A DNA stretch of 5,011 nucleotides from Planctomycetota bacterium (GCA_024278285.1 JAJRTM010000054.1:1-5011), one strand, 5' to 3'. Numbered from the stretch's first letter, positions 1 to 5,011 are shown. Translations and numbers: made by a program. Notes: generated by a model not told the origin, from the letters alone.

Positions 1-2722
1 GGGCGTTTTTTTGCGGGCCGATCTGCTTGAAGGGGATTGGCTGGAACCCTAACTTAAACGCGGGCGATTCTGGCTTCAAGCGAAAGTCGCCGTTCTCAAG
101 ATCAACAAATAAAGGATCGGCAACTTGTGAATGACGGTCCATGCCGAACGCCTGCCACGATTCCCATTCGCTTAAAGTATCAATTTCGACAAGTGATACG
201 TCATCCACAAAAAGCGAACCTTTTTCGTCGGGGAAATCGAATCGAATTCGAAAGGTTTTCATTTCTTTGTGCCAACCTTTCTCGTCAGGTGCAGGGATTT
301 TGAAAACGAATGACGCTTCTTTCCATTTTAACCCCACTGCGATATCTGGTGATCGGTTAGCCCAGAAATATTCGCCAGCGACGTATGATTGAAGCATCAG
401 CTTCGCTTTTGCGTCTGGCCGAGTCGCTTTGAATTTAGCAGAGATTTTATAGGAGCGTCCCAGTTTCAATTCCAGTTCGTCACTGACAATGATCGGGTAG
501 TTATCGCGAGGTTTTTCCTTGACGAAATCGGCATCAATTCGCAACGCTCGGCGCCCAGTCGCTGGTTTTGTCGCAACCATTTGAGAGTTCGATTTATTTG
601 AAGGCCGGATTTGCCACCGCCATTTTTGGGGAAGCGTGCCGACGACGCCCTTTTCAAATCCAGGATTTGGTGCAATGTTGCCCGACAAGACCCGACCAGC
701 TTTGGTATAACCCGTTAAGACGGGGCGACCATAATTCCAGACCAGATTATAATCGAACTGATTGTGCTTCAACGAAAAGTTTCGCAACTTGATATATCTC
801 GAATCCGAACCGTGATAGCAAACGATATTGCGAAGAAACGAGTTGCCGCTCATGACGGTGTCATCAGGCAAGACAGCGTCGTTGGGATGCACATCCATGT
901 TTCGCATCGTTTTCCATGCCGGCAAACCAGCCACCGATTCATAACCTTTAATCATGGTTTCAAGATGTTGGTGCCAACGTCGATGTGAACCGGTCCAGCC
1001 ATTACATTCGATCTGCTGCAATGTTCCGTCGAGAAAGATATTATTTTCGATACGATTGTCGCGTCCGTTATGAAGGTGAATCAAACCGCGAACCGTGCGA
1101 GCGACAATATTACCAATGACATCGACTCCACCCGTGTTGTCGTCAAGATAAATGCCCCATGCAAAATGTGGCGAAACCCAATGGCCATCCTCGAAACCGT
1201 ACCCAAGAATATCGTGAAAGTAATTATAGCGAATGACAGAACCGCGTGAGCCGAGCCAATCTCGCCCGCCGGTATAAATAGCACCGGTATCAGATGTTTC
1301 CAGATTCACGTGACGAATGTGGTTGTATTCAATGATCTGATTATTGCCCTTGAAGTAGATCCCGAACCGCGGACAATCATGAATCAAATTGTGTGCAGCT
1401 TTGTTGCCCACGCCATTCAATTCAACGCCGACTCCCTGTTTATAGAAAACTCCCGTATGGTGAATGTAGTTATTCTCTGCCGAGTTATTGGCTGATGTTA
1501 AAGTCGCCCGATCACCGCCGCTGAGACTGACCGCATGGCGACCAACATTGTAAATGTCGCAGCCGACAACGCGATTTTCAGTCCCACGGTGGATGACAAC
1601 TGCCGATCCTGCATAATCGCCCACATTGCGAATGGTGCAGGCAACAATCTGGCAATGTGTCGTTTGATCCAGACGGATTGCATGACCTTCTGAGCACTCG
1701 AACGTGAACCCGCGAAAAGTGAGGTAGGATGTTTCGGGGGCGATATCAAGAATCATACGCGTTGTCGGCGCCATCACGATCTGGTCCTTCAATCGTACCG
1801 GGGGCCAGAAATAAAGCGTTCCACTTTCTTTGTCGAGATACCATTCCCCAGGGGCATCCAACTCTTCCATCGCGTTACAAAAATAGTAACGGTCGCCGGG
1901 ACGAATCGCATAAGATGCGTTTTTCGCAAGGATGACCTTTCGCGTCGTCGGATCAATCGATTTAATCTGGCAAATATTATTCCACCAGTTGTACCGAGGA
2001 AAAACAAAAACCCGCACCTCTTCCGGTCGCTGCCACTTCCTCGCGTCTTCCTGCTTGAAGGTAAAGGAATGTTTATCTTCGCCGGGAATTTCTTTATACA
2101 TCTGAATATATTTTCCATCCACATAAGCCCAACCGCCGCCGTAGGGGTTTTGGGGATCGAAGTTCGGATAACGTGCTAAATGCTGACGCTGCCCATCAAA
2201 AATCAGTTGCTTGAATGCGATGCCCTGAAAACCTTGTGAGGCGACATTCGCTTTAAGGATTTTTCCCTTGTGAGGAGTAAATCGCTGAATCATCCGCCCG
2301 CCAATCAGACTGACCTCTTCATCCTCATACGCTTGCCACACAATCGGAGCCGTTGCCGAACCGCTGTCCTGCTTCTTGAACTGCAACCCCTTGGGTAGAG
2401 AATAAACGCCTCGACGTACAAACACAGTGAATGATTCCGAAAGCCTGGCTGACTGCTTCCGTTTTCGGATTTCGTCCCGAGCACGTTCCAACGTTGCGAA
2501 TGGTCGTCTTTTACTACCATCGTTGGCATCGCTGCCTTTCAACGAAACAAATATTTCGGAGGCATCAGCTGGGCAGCAAATCACCATTGCCAAACTCAAT
2601 GCGAAAACAAACCGGAAACAAGGGATGTTCCCAGCACGGCTGGTCTGTTCTGACCGCCGTAACCAAAATGATAATTTTCTGAAATTTGCGAGCTGTTCGT
2701 AAACTTTTAACGTTAGTAGCAT
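1..2722 (-). CDS. Secreted right-handed parallel beta-helix protein with an embedded jelly-roll (CBM-like) domain; C-terminus cut by window edge
   Basis: Translating leftward from the ATG at 2722-2720 gives 907 codons with no stop. GAAGGA (2731-2736) lies 8 bases before the ATG and supports this start. Residues 1-54 form a long export signal: about 35 polar or basic residues, a hydrophobic core (VFALSLAMVICC, about 39-50) and a likely signal peptidase I site after ADA. Residues 55-145 show the opening common to these proteins (IFVSLKGSDANDGS, RPFATLERARDEI, RGVYSLP). Residues about 320-570 and 620-660 are beta-helix rungs rich in N-x-I/F turns (NNYIHHTG, YNHIRHV, YNYFHDI, ENNIFLDG). Residues about 680-847 resemble a CBM4/9-type jelly roll (GNIAPNPGFEKG ... 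GSLFVDDVSLVEI). The end carries DPLFVDLENGDFRLKPESPAFKLGF, normally close to the C-terminus, so few residues are missing. Known relatives include polysaccharide lyases and GH141-like hydrolases. A role in extracellular polysaccharide binding or cleavage is inferred; no catalytic residue was identified. Confidence 0.9.
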   Translation of the reverse strand, partial: MLLTLKVYEQLANFRKLSFWLRRSEQTSRAGNIPCFRFVFALSLAMVICCPADASEIFVSLKGSDANDGSKRRPFATLERARDEIRKRKQSARLSESFTVFVRRGVYSLPKGLQFKKQDSGSATAPIVWQAYEDEEVSLIGGRMIQRFTPHKGKILKANVASQGFQGIAFKQLIFDGQRQHLARYPNFDPQNPYGGGWAYVDGKYIQMYKEIPGEDKHSFTFKQEDARKWQRPEEVRVFVFPRYNWWNNICQIKSIDPTTRKVILAKNASYAIRPGDRYYFCNAMEELDAPGEWYLDKESGTLYFWPPVRLKDQIVMAPTTRMILDIAPETSYLTFRGFTFECSEGHAIRLDQTTHCQIVACTIRNVGDYAGSAVVIHRGTENRVVGCDIYNVGRHAVSLSGGDRATLTSANNSAENNYIHHTGVFYKQGVGVELNGVGNKAAHNLIHDCPRFGIYFKGNNQIIEYNHIRHVNLETSDTGAIYTGGRDWLGSRGSVIRYNYFHDILGYGFEDGHWVSPHFAWGIYLDDNTGGVDVIGNIVARTVRGLIHLHNGRDNRIENNIFLDGTLQQIECNGWTGSHRRWHQHLETMIKGYESVAGLPAWKTMRNMDVHPNDAVLPDDTVMSGNSFLRNIVCYHGSDSRYIKLRNFSLKHNQFDYNLVWNYGRPVLTGYTKAGRVLSGNIAPNPGFEKGVVGTLPQKWRWQIRPSNKSNSQMVATKPATGRRALRIDADFVKEKPRDNYPIIVSDELELKLGRSYKISAKFKATRPDAKAKLMLQSYVAGEYFWANRSPDIAVGLKWKEASFVFKIPAPDEKGWHKEMKTFRIRFDFPDEKGSLFVDDVSLVEIDTLSEWESWQAFGMDRHSQVADPLFVDLENGDFRLKPESPAFKLGFQPIPFKQIGPQKNA

Positions 2723-2730
2723 AATGCGAT

Positions 2731-2736
2731 TCCTTC
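2731..2736 (-). promoter_or_regulatory. Ribosome binding site of the beta-helix gene
   Basis: The minus strand reads GAAGGA, then eight bases, then the ATG at 2722. This is a good Shine-Dalgarno match at normal spacing. It fixes the start upstream of an unusually long signal-peptide n-region. The next in-frame ATG (residue 46) lies inside the hydrophobic core and would destroy the signal. Confidence 0.7.
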
Positions 2737-2980
2737 GAAATACGCTTGCGTGCAGGATTGAGTAACGGCAAGTGGCGCAGAAGCCGTCAGGTGGGGCGAA
2801 ATCGTGAAGTTGTTCCTTCCTATTTCACAAGTAAACTGACCAATGAGCTTACCACAATCGATTCCCAATAGCAAATTCCTGACTCACCGACATCAGGACT
2901 GCCCTGGGCTGTTAAAATGGGTTCAACGACAAATGTTGTGCGCGGGGGTTGGTAAAAATGTGGGCCTGTTGTTCTGATAA
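2737..2980. other. Intergenic leader region upstream of the beta-helix gene, no gene seen
   Basis: I find no convincing coding frame, RNA gene or repeat here. On the minus strand the best -35/-10 pairs match the sigma70 consensus poorly (for example TTGCTA followed at 17 bases by TAAGCT), so no promoter is called inside this stretch. Transcription of the beta-helix gene may start further right, at the extended -10 near 3040-3048, which would make this stretch part of a leader of about 300 bases. Confidence 0.5.
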
Positions 2981-3007
2981 GCCGGGTAGGGTGTGCTGTG
3001 CACACCA
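2981..3007 (+). repeat. REP-like palindromic unit 1 (GTAG type)
   Basis: The unit begins GCCGG, has the tetranucleotide GTAG at 2986-2989, then directly a perfect hairpin: GGTGTGC (2990-2996), loop TGT, GCACACC (3000-3006). A GTAG foot followed at once by a short hairpin is the hallmark of REP sequences moved by REP-associated tyrosine transposases (RAYT/TnpA_REP). It matches the unit at 3067-3093 in inverse orientation at 23 of 27 positions, and all four differences keep the stem paired. Confidence 0.8.
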
Positions 3008-3039
3008 ATTGTGATTCACAACCTAATTGGAATATAGCC

Positions 3040-3048
3040 ATTATAGCA
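3040..3048 (-). promoter_or_regulatory. Candidate extended -10 promoter, leftward, between the REP units
   Basis: The minus strand reads TGCTATAAT, a perfect TATAAT with a TGn extension. No recognisable -35 lies 16-18 bases upstream, which is tolerated in extended -10 promoters. It points to the beta-helix gene, with a predicted start near 3033 and a leader of about 310 bases that would include REP unit 1. A chance AT-rich match cannot be excluded. Confidence 0.35.
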
Positions 3049-3066
3049 TTCACAACTCTTCAATCG

Positions 3067-3093
3067 TGGTACGCACAGCGTACCCTACCCGGC
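3067..3093 (-). repeat. REP-like palindromic unit 2 (GTAG type, inverse orientation)
   Basis: Read on the minus strand, this unit has GTAG at 3088-3085 followed by the hairpin GGTACGC (3084-3078), loop TGT, GCGTACC (3074-3068). Relative to unit 1 the stem has A-T in place of G-C and C-G in place of T-A, while loop and outer sequence are identical. These paired changes show the hairpin itself is under constraint. Confidence 0.8.
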
Positions 3094-3129
3094 TGGGGCC
3101 AATAAAAAAGGAACAAAAGCAGGATAACA

Positions 3130-3246
3130 TTAAAACCACACCAACCCCTCTTCGCCGTACACCTGTTGCATCAGATTTTTTGCCACCGCATCCAGTTGAG
3201 GGGCGACTGACTGAAGAATTTCGTTCGTTTCTGTTTGAATCGCCAT
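3130..3246 (-). CDS. Possible small protein of 38 residues, or N-terminal remnant of a longer gene
   Basis: A minus-strand frame starts at the ATG at 3246-3244 and stops at TAA (3132-3130). Upstream, AAGAGG lies 6 bases before the ATG, a proper ribosome binding site. The product begins MAIQTETNEILQSV, continues with APQLDAVAKNLMQQ and ends VYGEEGLVWF. Hydrophobic residues I10, L11, V14, L18, V21, L25 and V29 recur every three to four positions, as in an amphipathic helix, and composition is protein-like. The abrupt end after GEEGLVWF looks like a domain cut short, so this may be the surviving 5' end of a longer, decayed gene, perhaps of mobile-element origin. I do not recognise the family. 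No clear promoter is visible upstream. Confidence 0.4.
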   Translation of the reverse strand: MAIQTETNEILQSVAPQLDAVAKNLMQQVYGEEGLVWF

Positions 3247-3374
3247 CCTTGGCCTCTTTCAGGAGTTAGGAAAAAAGAGTCCGTCCAATCTCACAACACC
3301 CGTTATCCCCCCCCAAAAACTCCCCGCGCAAACCCCAATGTGCACCCTAGCTTTGTAATCACAAAATAAGTCAC
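3247..3374. other. Intergenic stretch between the divergent small ORF and the rpmA promoter
   Basis: No gene is seen. It contains a run of eight C (3307-3314) and a short hairpin, TTTGT-AATC-ACAAA (3352-3365), just upstream of the putative rpmA -35 box. The hairpin could be an operator, but five base pairs are too few to claim it. Confidence 0.4.
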
Positions 3375-3403
3375 TTGAATAGAACAAGCCTTTCCTTTAC
3401 AAT
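3375..3403 (+). promoter_or_regulatory. Sigma70-like promoter for rpmA
   Basis: TTGAAT (3375-3380) and TACAAT (3398-3403) are separated by exactly 17 bases, matching the consensus at 4 of 6 and 5 of 6 positions. Transcription would start near 3410 and give an rpmA leader of about 135 bases. It is the best promoter match I found in front of rpmA. Confidence 0.6.
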
Positions 3404-3428
3404 GCCCCGCCTTGCAGGGTCTCAATAT

Positions 3429-3476
3429 CCTGTTAATCAGGGGGAGTCCGGCTTGGTAACCATACTTTGAAAGCCG
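3429..3476 (+). promoter_or_regulatory. Possible hairpins in the rpmA 5' leader
   Basis: CGGCTT (3449-3454) pairs with AAGCCG (3471-3476) around a 16-base loop that itself holds GGT-A-ACC. Just before it, CCTG (3429-3432) pairs with CAGG (3438-3441). If transcription starts near 3410 these lie in the untranslated leader and could serve autogenous ribosomal-protein control. That role is inferred only from position, and the stems are short. Confidence 0.25.
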
Positions 3477-3545
3477 ATTGTCCAGGCGTAACTGCTTGTT
3501 ATCATTGTAGATATAAATTCATAACGACATTTATGGGATAGAGTC

Positions 3546-3806
3546 ATGGCACATAAGAAGGGGCAGGGATCGACAAGAAACGGTCGCGATTCCAACGCAC
3601 AACGGCGCGGTGTTAAAAAATTTGGTGGTGAAAGCGTTATCGCTGGCAATATTTTGATTCGTCAGTGTGGCACCAAATGGCATCCCGGAAAGCACGTCGG
3701 CATGGGAAACGACTACACCTTGTTCGCATTGAAAGATGGACACGTATTCTTTGACCGAAAGGGACGACGCATCAATATCAAGCCGCTCGAAGCGGAAGCA
3801 TCGTAA
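3546..3806 (+). CDS. rpmA: 50S ribosomal protein L27 (bL27)
   Basis: bL27 is a bacterial large-subunit protein whose flexible N-terminal tail reaches the peptidyl transferase centre and contacts the tRNA acceptor ends. The 86-residue product carries the family signature: [20 protein letters not shown] at residues 2-21, then [29 protein letters not shown] and [10 protein letters not shown], ending in [12 protein letters not shown]. The length is typical. It starts with the mature AHKK tail and has no cleavable extension like that of Firmicutes L27. GGGA (3535-3538) lies 7 bases before the ATG and serves as ribosome binding site. The gene has its own promoter upstream and a strong terminator 21 bases after the stop, so it is probably transcribed alone. 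rplU and obg, its usual partners, are not adjacent. Identification is certain. Confidence 0.99.
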   Translation: MAHKKGQGSTRNGRDSNAQRRGVKKFGGESVIAGNILIRQCGTKWHPGKHVGMGNDYTLFALKDGHVFFDRKGRRINIKPLEAEAS

Positions 3807-3827
3807 GCGAAGCAGATCGATACAATG

Positions 3828-3861
3828 AAAAGGCCACGCAATATCACTGCGTGGCCTTTTT
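3828..3861 (+). terminator. Intrinsic terminator of rpmA
   Basis: A perfect 13-base-pair stem is formed by AAAAGGCCACGCA (3828-3840) and TGCGTGGCCTTTT (3848-3860), with a 7-base loop. The GC-rich core is flanked by A and T runs, ending in five T. It lies 21 bases after the rpmA stop. The symmetric A/T flanks mean it could also terminate transcription coming from the right. Confidence 0.92.
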
Positions 3862-3948
3862 CGTAGTCTGGCCTGTCAAAACTGCTCTCGCAATTATTCC
3901 CTCCATGAAATACAACCTCTGTTTGTGTGTGGAGAGACATTATTTTCA

Positions 3949-4055
3949 GGCGAGCCGGGTCAGTCATGACTCTGGTCACGATGCAGTTACATTCCTGGCG
4001 GTGCAATCTACACTCAAAAAATACCAGGGTCATAACTGACTCGGCTCGCCTTTTT
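3949..4055 (+). repeat. Long inverted repeat (27-base arms, 48-base loop) with trailing T-run, in the leader of the DUF420 gene
   Basis: The left arm 3949-3975 begins GGCGAGCCGGGTCAGT and the right arm 4024-4050 ends ACTGACTCGGCTCGCC. As RNA, 24 of 27 positions form Watson-Crick pairs, two form G-U wobbles and one is a C-A mismatch. Five T follow at 4051-4055, making it terminator-like on the plus strand only. The left arm also contains the perfect palindrome AGTCATGACT (3962-3971). It ends only 25 bases before the DUF420 start codon, downstream of the rpmA terminator. It may be an attenuator, a terminator, a small structured RNA or a miniature mobile element; the sequence does not decide between these. 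A weak promoter-like pair, GTTACA (3986-3991) and TACACT (4009-4014) at 17 bases, lies in the loop. Confidence 0.75.
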
Positions 4056-4069
4056 GTTTGTCAAAATAT

Positions 4070-4073
4070 GAGG
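4070..4073 (+). promoter_or_regulatory. Ribosome binding site of the DUF420 gene
   Basis: GAGG lies 7 bases before the ATG at 4081, a standard spacing. It follows the T-run of the long inverted repeat by only 14 bases, so the hairpin could influence access to this site. Confidence 0.6.
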
Positions 4074-4080
4074 TTAAAAC

Positions 4081-4572
4081 ATGCAGCACGGATTTTTGGG
4101 GAACGACTCCTCTTTCATGCTCGATTTTGTCGTCTGTGCGCTGGTCCTGGTCGTTCCGATTTTGATTTACAGTATTTGGCTGGTCAAGTTCAAACGGAAT
4201 TTTGCGTTGCATCGGCTGCTTCAATTATTACTGGGCGGCATTTTGCTTGTTGCGGTCGCTGCGTTTGAAATTGATATGCGATTGCATGGCGGCTGGGAAA
4301 ACATTGTCAATAAAAATCCAGAAGCTCCGCGTCTTTCAGCAGAACAGATATCGCAAGTGAGGCAAGTGTTATATATCCATCTTATTTTTGCGATCTCGAC
4401 TCCGTTTTTGTGGGCGACAACGCTTTTCCTGGCGACAAAAAGATTCCCGAAACCAATCCAGCCCGGCGAACATAGCGGTCAGCACAAACTGCTCGGCTGG
4501 CTCAGCACGATTGACCTGACATTCACATCGATCACAGGATTAATCTTTTACTATTTTGCGTTTATGAAATAG
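4081..4572 (+). CDS. DUF420 (YozB/CtaM-type) four-helix membrane protein
   Basis: The 163-residue product fits the DUF420 family in length and pattern: FLGNDSSFMLD near the N-terminus, KFKRNFALHRLLQ after helix 1, FEIDMRLHGGW after helix 2, YIHLIFAIST in helix 3, RFPKP then GEHSGQHKLLGW before helix 4, and TGLIFYYFAFMK at the end. Four membrane segments are visible at about residues 12-35, 46-63, 97-118 and 138-161. Histidines 44, 69, 100, 131 and 135 sit at membrane edges or within helices and are candidate metal or haem ligands. Firmicutes relatives (YozB, CtaM) assist maturation of haem-copper terminal oxidases, so a similar role in the cytoplasmic membrane is inferred. No oxidase genes are in view. 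The start is backed by GAGG 7 bases upstream. The next gene begins 38 bases after the stop, which suggests co-transcription. Confidence 0.88.
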   Translation: MQHGFLGNDSSFMLDFVVCALVLVVPILIYSIWLVKFKRNFALHRLLQLLLGGILLVAVAAFEIDMRLHGGWENIVNKNPEAPRLSAEQISQVRQVLYIHLIFAISTPFLWATTLFLATKRFPKPIQPGEHSGQHKLLGWLSTIDLTFTSITGLIFYYFAFMK

Positions 4573-4610
4573 TTCACCCAGGGAAATTCGCCCTAGACAT
4601 TTGAGATATC

Positions 4611-5011
4611 ATGCAGAGAATACTTTCGATTTCTGGTTTACGCGCGGTTGCTGGTGATGGGCTTGATCCTTGTTTTCTTGTTGAATTTGCTTCTGCGGTT
4701 GGGACAATTGCCCAGGGGGGGAAAATTGTTGTCTCTCGTGATGGGCGTTCCACGGGCGAGATGGTGAAGCAGGCAGTTCTGGCTGGTTTGACTGCAACGG
4801 GTTGCCAGGTGATCGATGCAGGAATCGCAACAACGCCAACCTGCGGCGTGCTTGTGACCGCATTAAATGCAGCGGGCGGTATTCAAATAACAGCCTCTCA
4901 TAATCCGATCCCGTGGAATGGTCTCAAACCGTTTAACGCGCAAGGTGGAGTTTACAATCGCAAGCAGGGCGAAGAATTATTGGAACTTCTTGAATCGAAA
5001 AAGTTTCAATA
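4611..5011 (+). CDS. Phosphoglucosamine/phosphomannomutase-type alpha-D-phosphohexomutase, N-terminal 133 residues; runs off the right edge
   Basis: Enzymes of this family move a phosphate between C1 and C6 of a hexose phosphate through a phosphoserine; GlmM makes glucosamine-1-phosphate for peptidoglycan and lipopolysaccharide. The frame stays open from the ATG at 4611 to the edge and covers most of domain I, about 30% of a typical 450-residue protein. The catalytic loop is GGIQITASHNP, with phosphoserine at Ser96. Other family features are SRDGRSTGEMVKQAVLAGL (residues 42-60), VIDAGIATTPTCGVLV (67-82) and NGLKPFNAQG (103-112). The N-terminus reads ISGLRAVAGDGL rather than the FGTDGIRG usual in GlmM, as in the ManB/GlmM-like mutases of planctomycetes, so substrate preference cannot be set. 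The ribosome binding site is weak (GAGA, 4 bases from the ATG). It probably shares a transcript with the DUF420 gene. Confidence 0.93.
   Translation, partial: MQRILSISGLRAVAGDGLDPCFLVEFASAVGTIAQGGKIVVSRDGRSTGEMVKQAVLAGLTATGCQVIDAGIATTPTCGVLVTALNAAGGIQITASHNPIPWNGLKPFNAQGGVYNRKQGEELLELLESKKFQ

Larger units (their letters stand above)
2981..3093. repeat. REPIN/BIME-like composite: two inverted REP units around a 59-base spacer
   Basis: Two 27-base REP-like units face each other and enclose 3008-3066. The 113-base whole has the architecture of a REPIN or BIME: non-autonomous and hairpin-ended, with the GTAG feet on the outside. Inside, 3009-3021 is a small perfect palindrome (TTGTGA-T-TCACAA), nested between CCAATT (3005-3010) and AATTGG (3025-3030). 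There is no T-run after either arm, so it does not look like a terminator. No RAYT transposase gene lies in this window, so mobilisation would be in trans. Assignment to the REP class is inferred from structure; copy number in the genome is unknown. Confidence 0.7.

Noticed and set aside
141..2124. Numerous 60-110 codon open frames on both strands within 1-2722, such as 141-392 (+), 1081-1284 (-) and 1789-2124 (-).
   Set aside because: They overlap the single 907-codon minus-strand frame, whose beta-helix motifs are continuous, and their own translations look random.
3009..3021. TTGTGA-T-TCACAA palindrome resembling a CRP/FNR operator.
   Set aside because: The half-sites are one base apart, whereas CRP sites need about six, and it lies inside a repeat spacer. 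It is more likely part of the element's fold.
2820..3053. 77-codon minus-strand frame starting between the two REP units.
   Set aside because: It reads through REP unit 1, has no ribosome binding site I can see, and its composition looks non-coding.
2981..3093. The inverted REP pair as a transcription terminator.
   Set aside because: Neither strand has a T-run after the distal arm, and the 59-base spacer is long for an intrinsic terminator.
3027..3269. 80-codon plus-strand frame across REP unit 2 and the region antisense to the small ORF.
   Set aside because: It starts inside the repeat and reads through a REP hairpin; the opposite strand at 3130-3246 has a better start signal and sequence.
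3927..4268. 113-codon plus-strand frame overlapping the long inverted repeat and the DUF420 gene.
   Set aside because: It reads through both hairpin arms in a different frame from the clearly conserved DUF420 protein, and it has no motif.
4573..4610. AGGG-AAATTCG-CCCT hairpin between the DUF420 and mutase genes as a terminator.
   Set aside because: It has only four base pairs and no T-run, so read-through into the mutase gene is more likely.
1..5011. CRISPR array, tRNA or rRNA genes, complete insertion sequence.
   Set aside because: No regularly spaced direct repeats, cloverleaf or rRNA sequence was seen, and no transposase frame with terminal repeats is present.

Overview
This is a window of about 5 kb with intermediate GC content, from what looks like a planctomycete chromosome. 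The clues are a very large secreted right-handed beta-helix protein of a planctomycete-typical architecture with a long N-terminal export signal, a hexose-phosphate mutase with a diverged N-terminus of the planctomycete type, loosely packed genes, and a GTAG-type REP element pair between genes. The phylum is an inference from protein character. The species cannot be told from the sequence.

Layout. Bases 1-2722 on the minus strand are one uninterrupted reading frame of 907 codons that runs off the left edge a few residues before its expected end. It encodes an exported parallel beta-helix protein with a jelly-roll (carbohydrate-binding-module-like) domain near its C-terminus, probably for polysaccharide binding or cleavage. 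Bases 2723-3545 form a long intergenic zone. It holds a pair of inverted REP hairpins (2981-3093) with two compensatory base-pair changes, a candidate leftward extended -10 promoter between them, a plausible 38-residue minus-strand ORF or gene remnant (3130-3246), and a good sigma70-like promoter for the gene to the right. Bases 3546-3806 are rpmA (ribosomal protein L27), followed by a strong intrinsic terminator (3828-3861). Bases 3949-4055 hold a second, much longer inverted repeat (27-base arms, 48-base loop, T-run) in the leader of the next gene. Bases 4081-4572 encode a four-helix DUF420/YozB-type membrane protein, and 4611-5011 encode the first 133 residues of a phosphoglucosamine/phosphomannomutase-type enzyme that continues past the right edge.

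How the parts fit. rpmA appears to be a single-gene transcription unit with its own promoter, leader and terminator. It is not in the common rplU-rpmA-obg arrangement, at least as far as this window shows. The DUF420 gene and the mutase are 38 bases apart and are probably co-transcribed, although their functions (respiratory oxidase assembly and sugar-phosphate isomerisation) have no obvious link. The beta-helix gene is a separate leftward unit. The least ordinary parts are the two intergenic inverted-repeat structures, the small minus-strand ORF, and the jelly-roll domain placed within the C-terminal part of the beta-helix protein.
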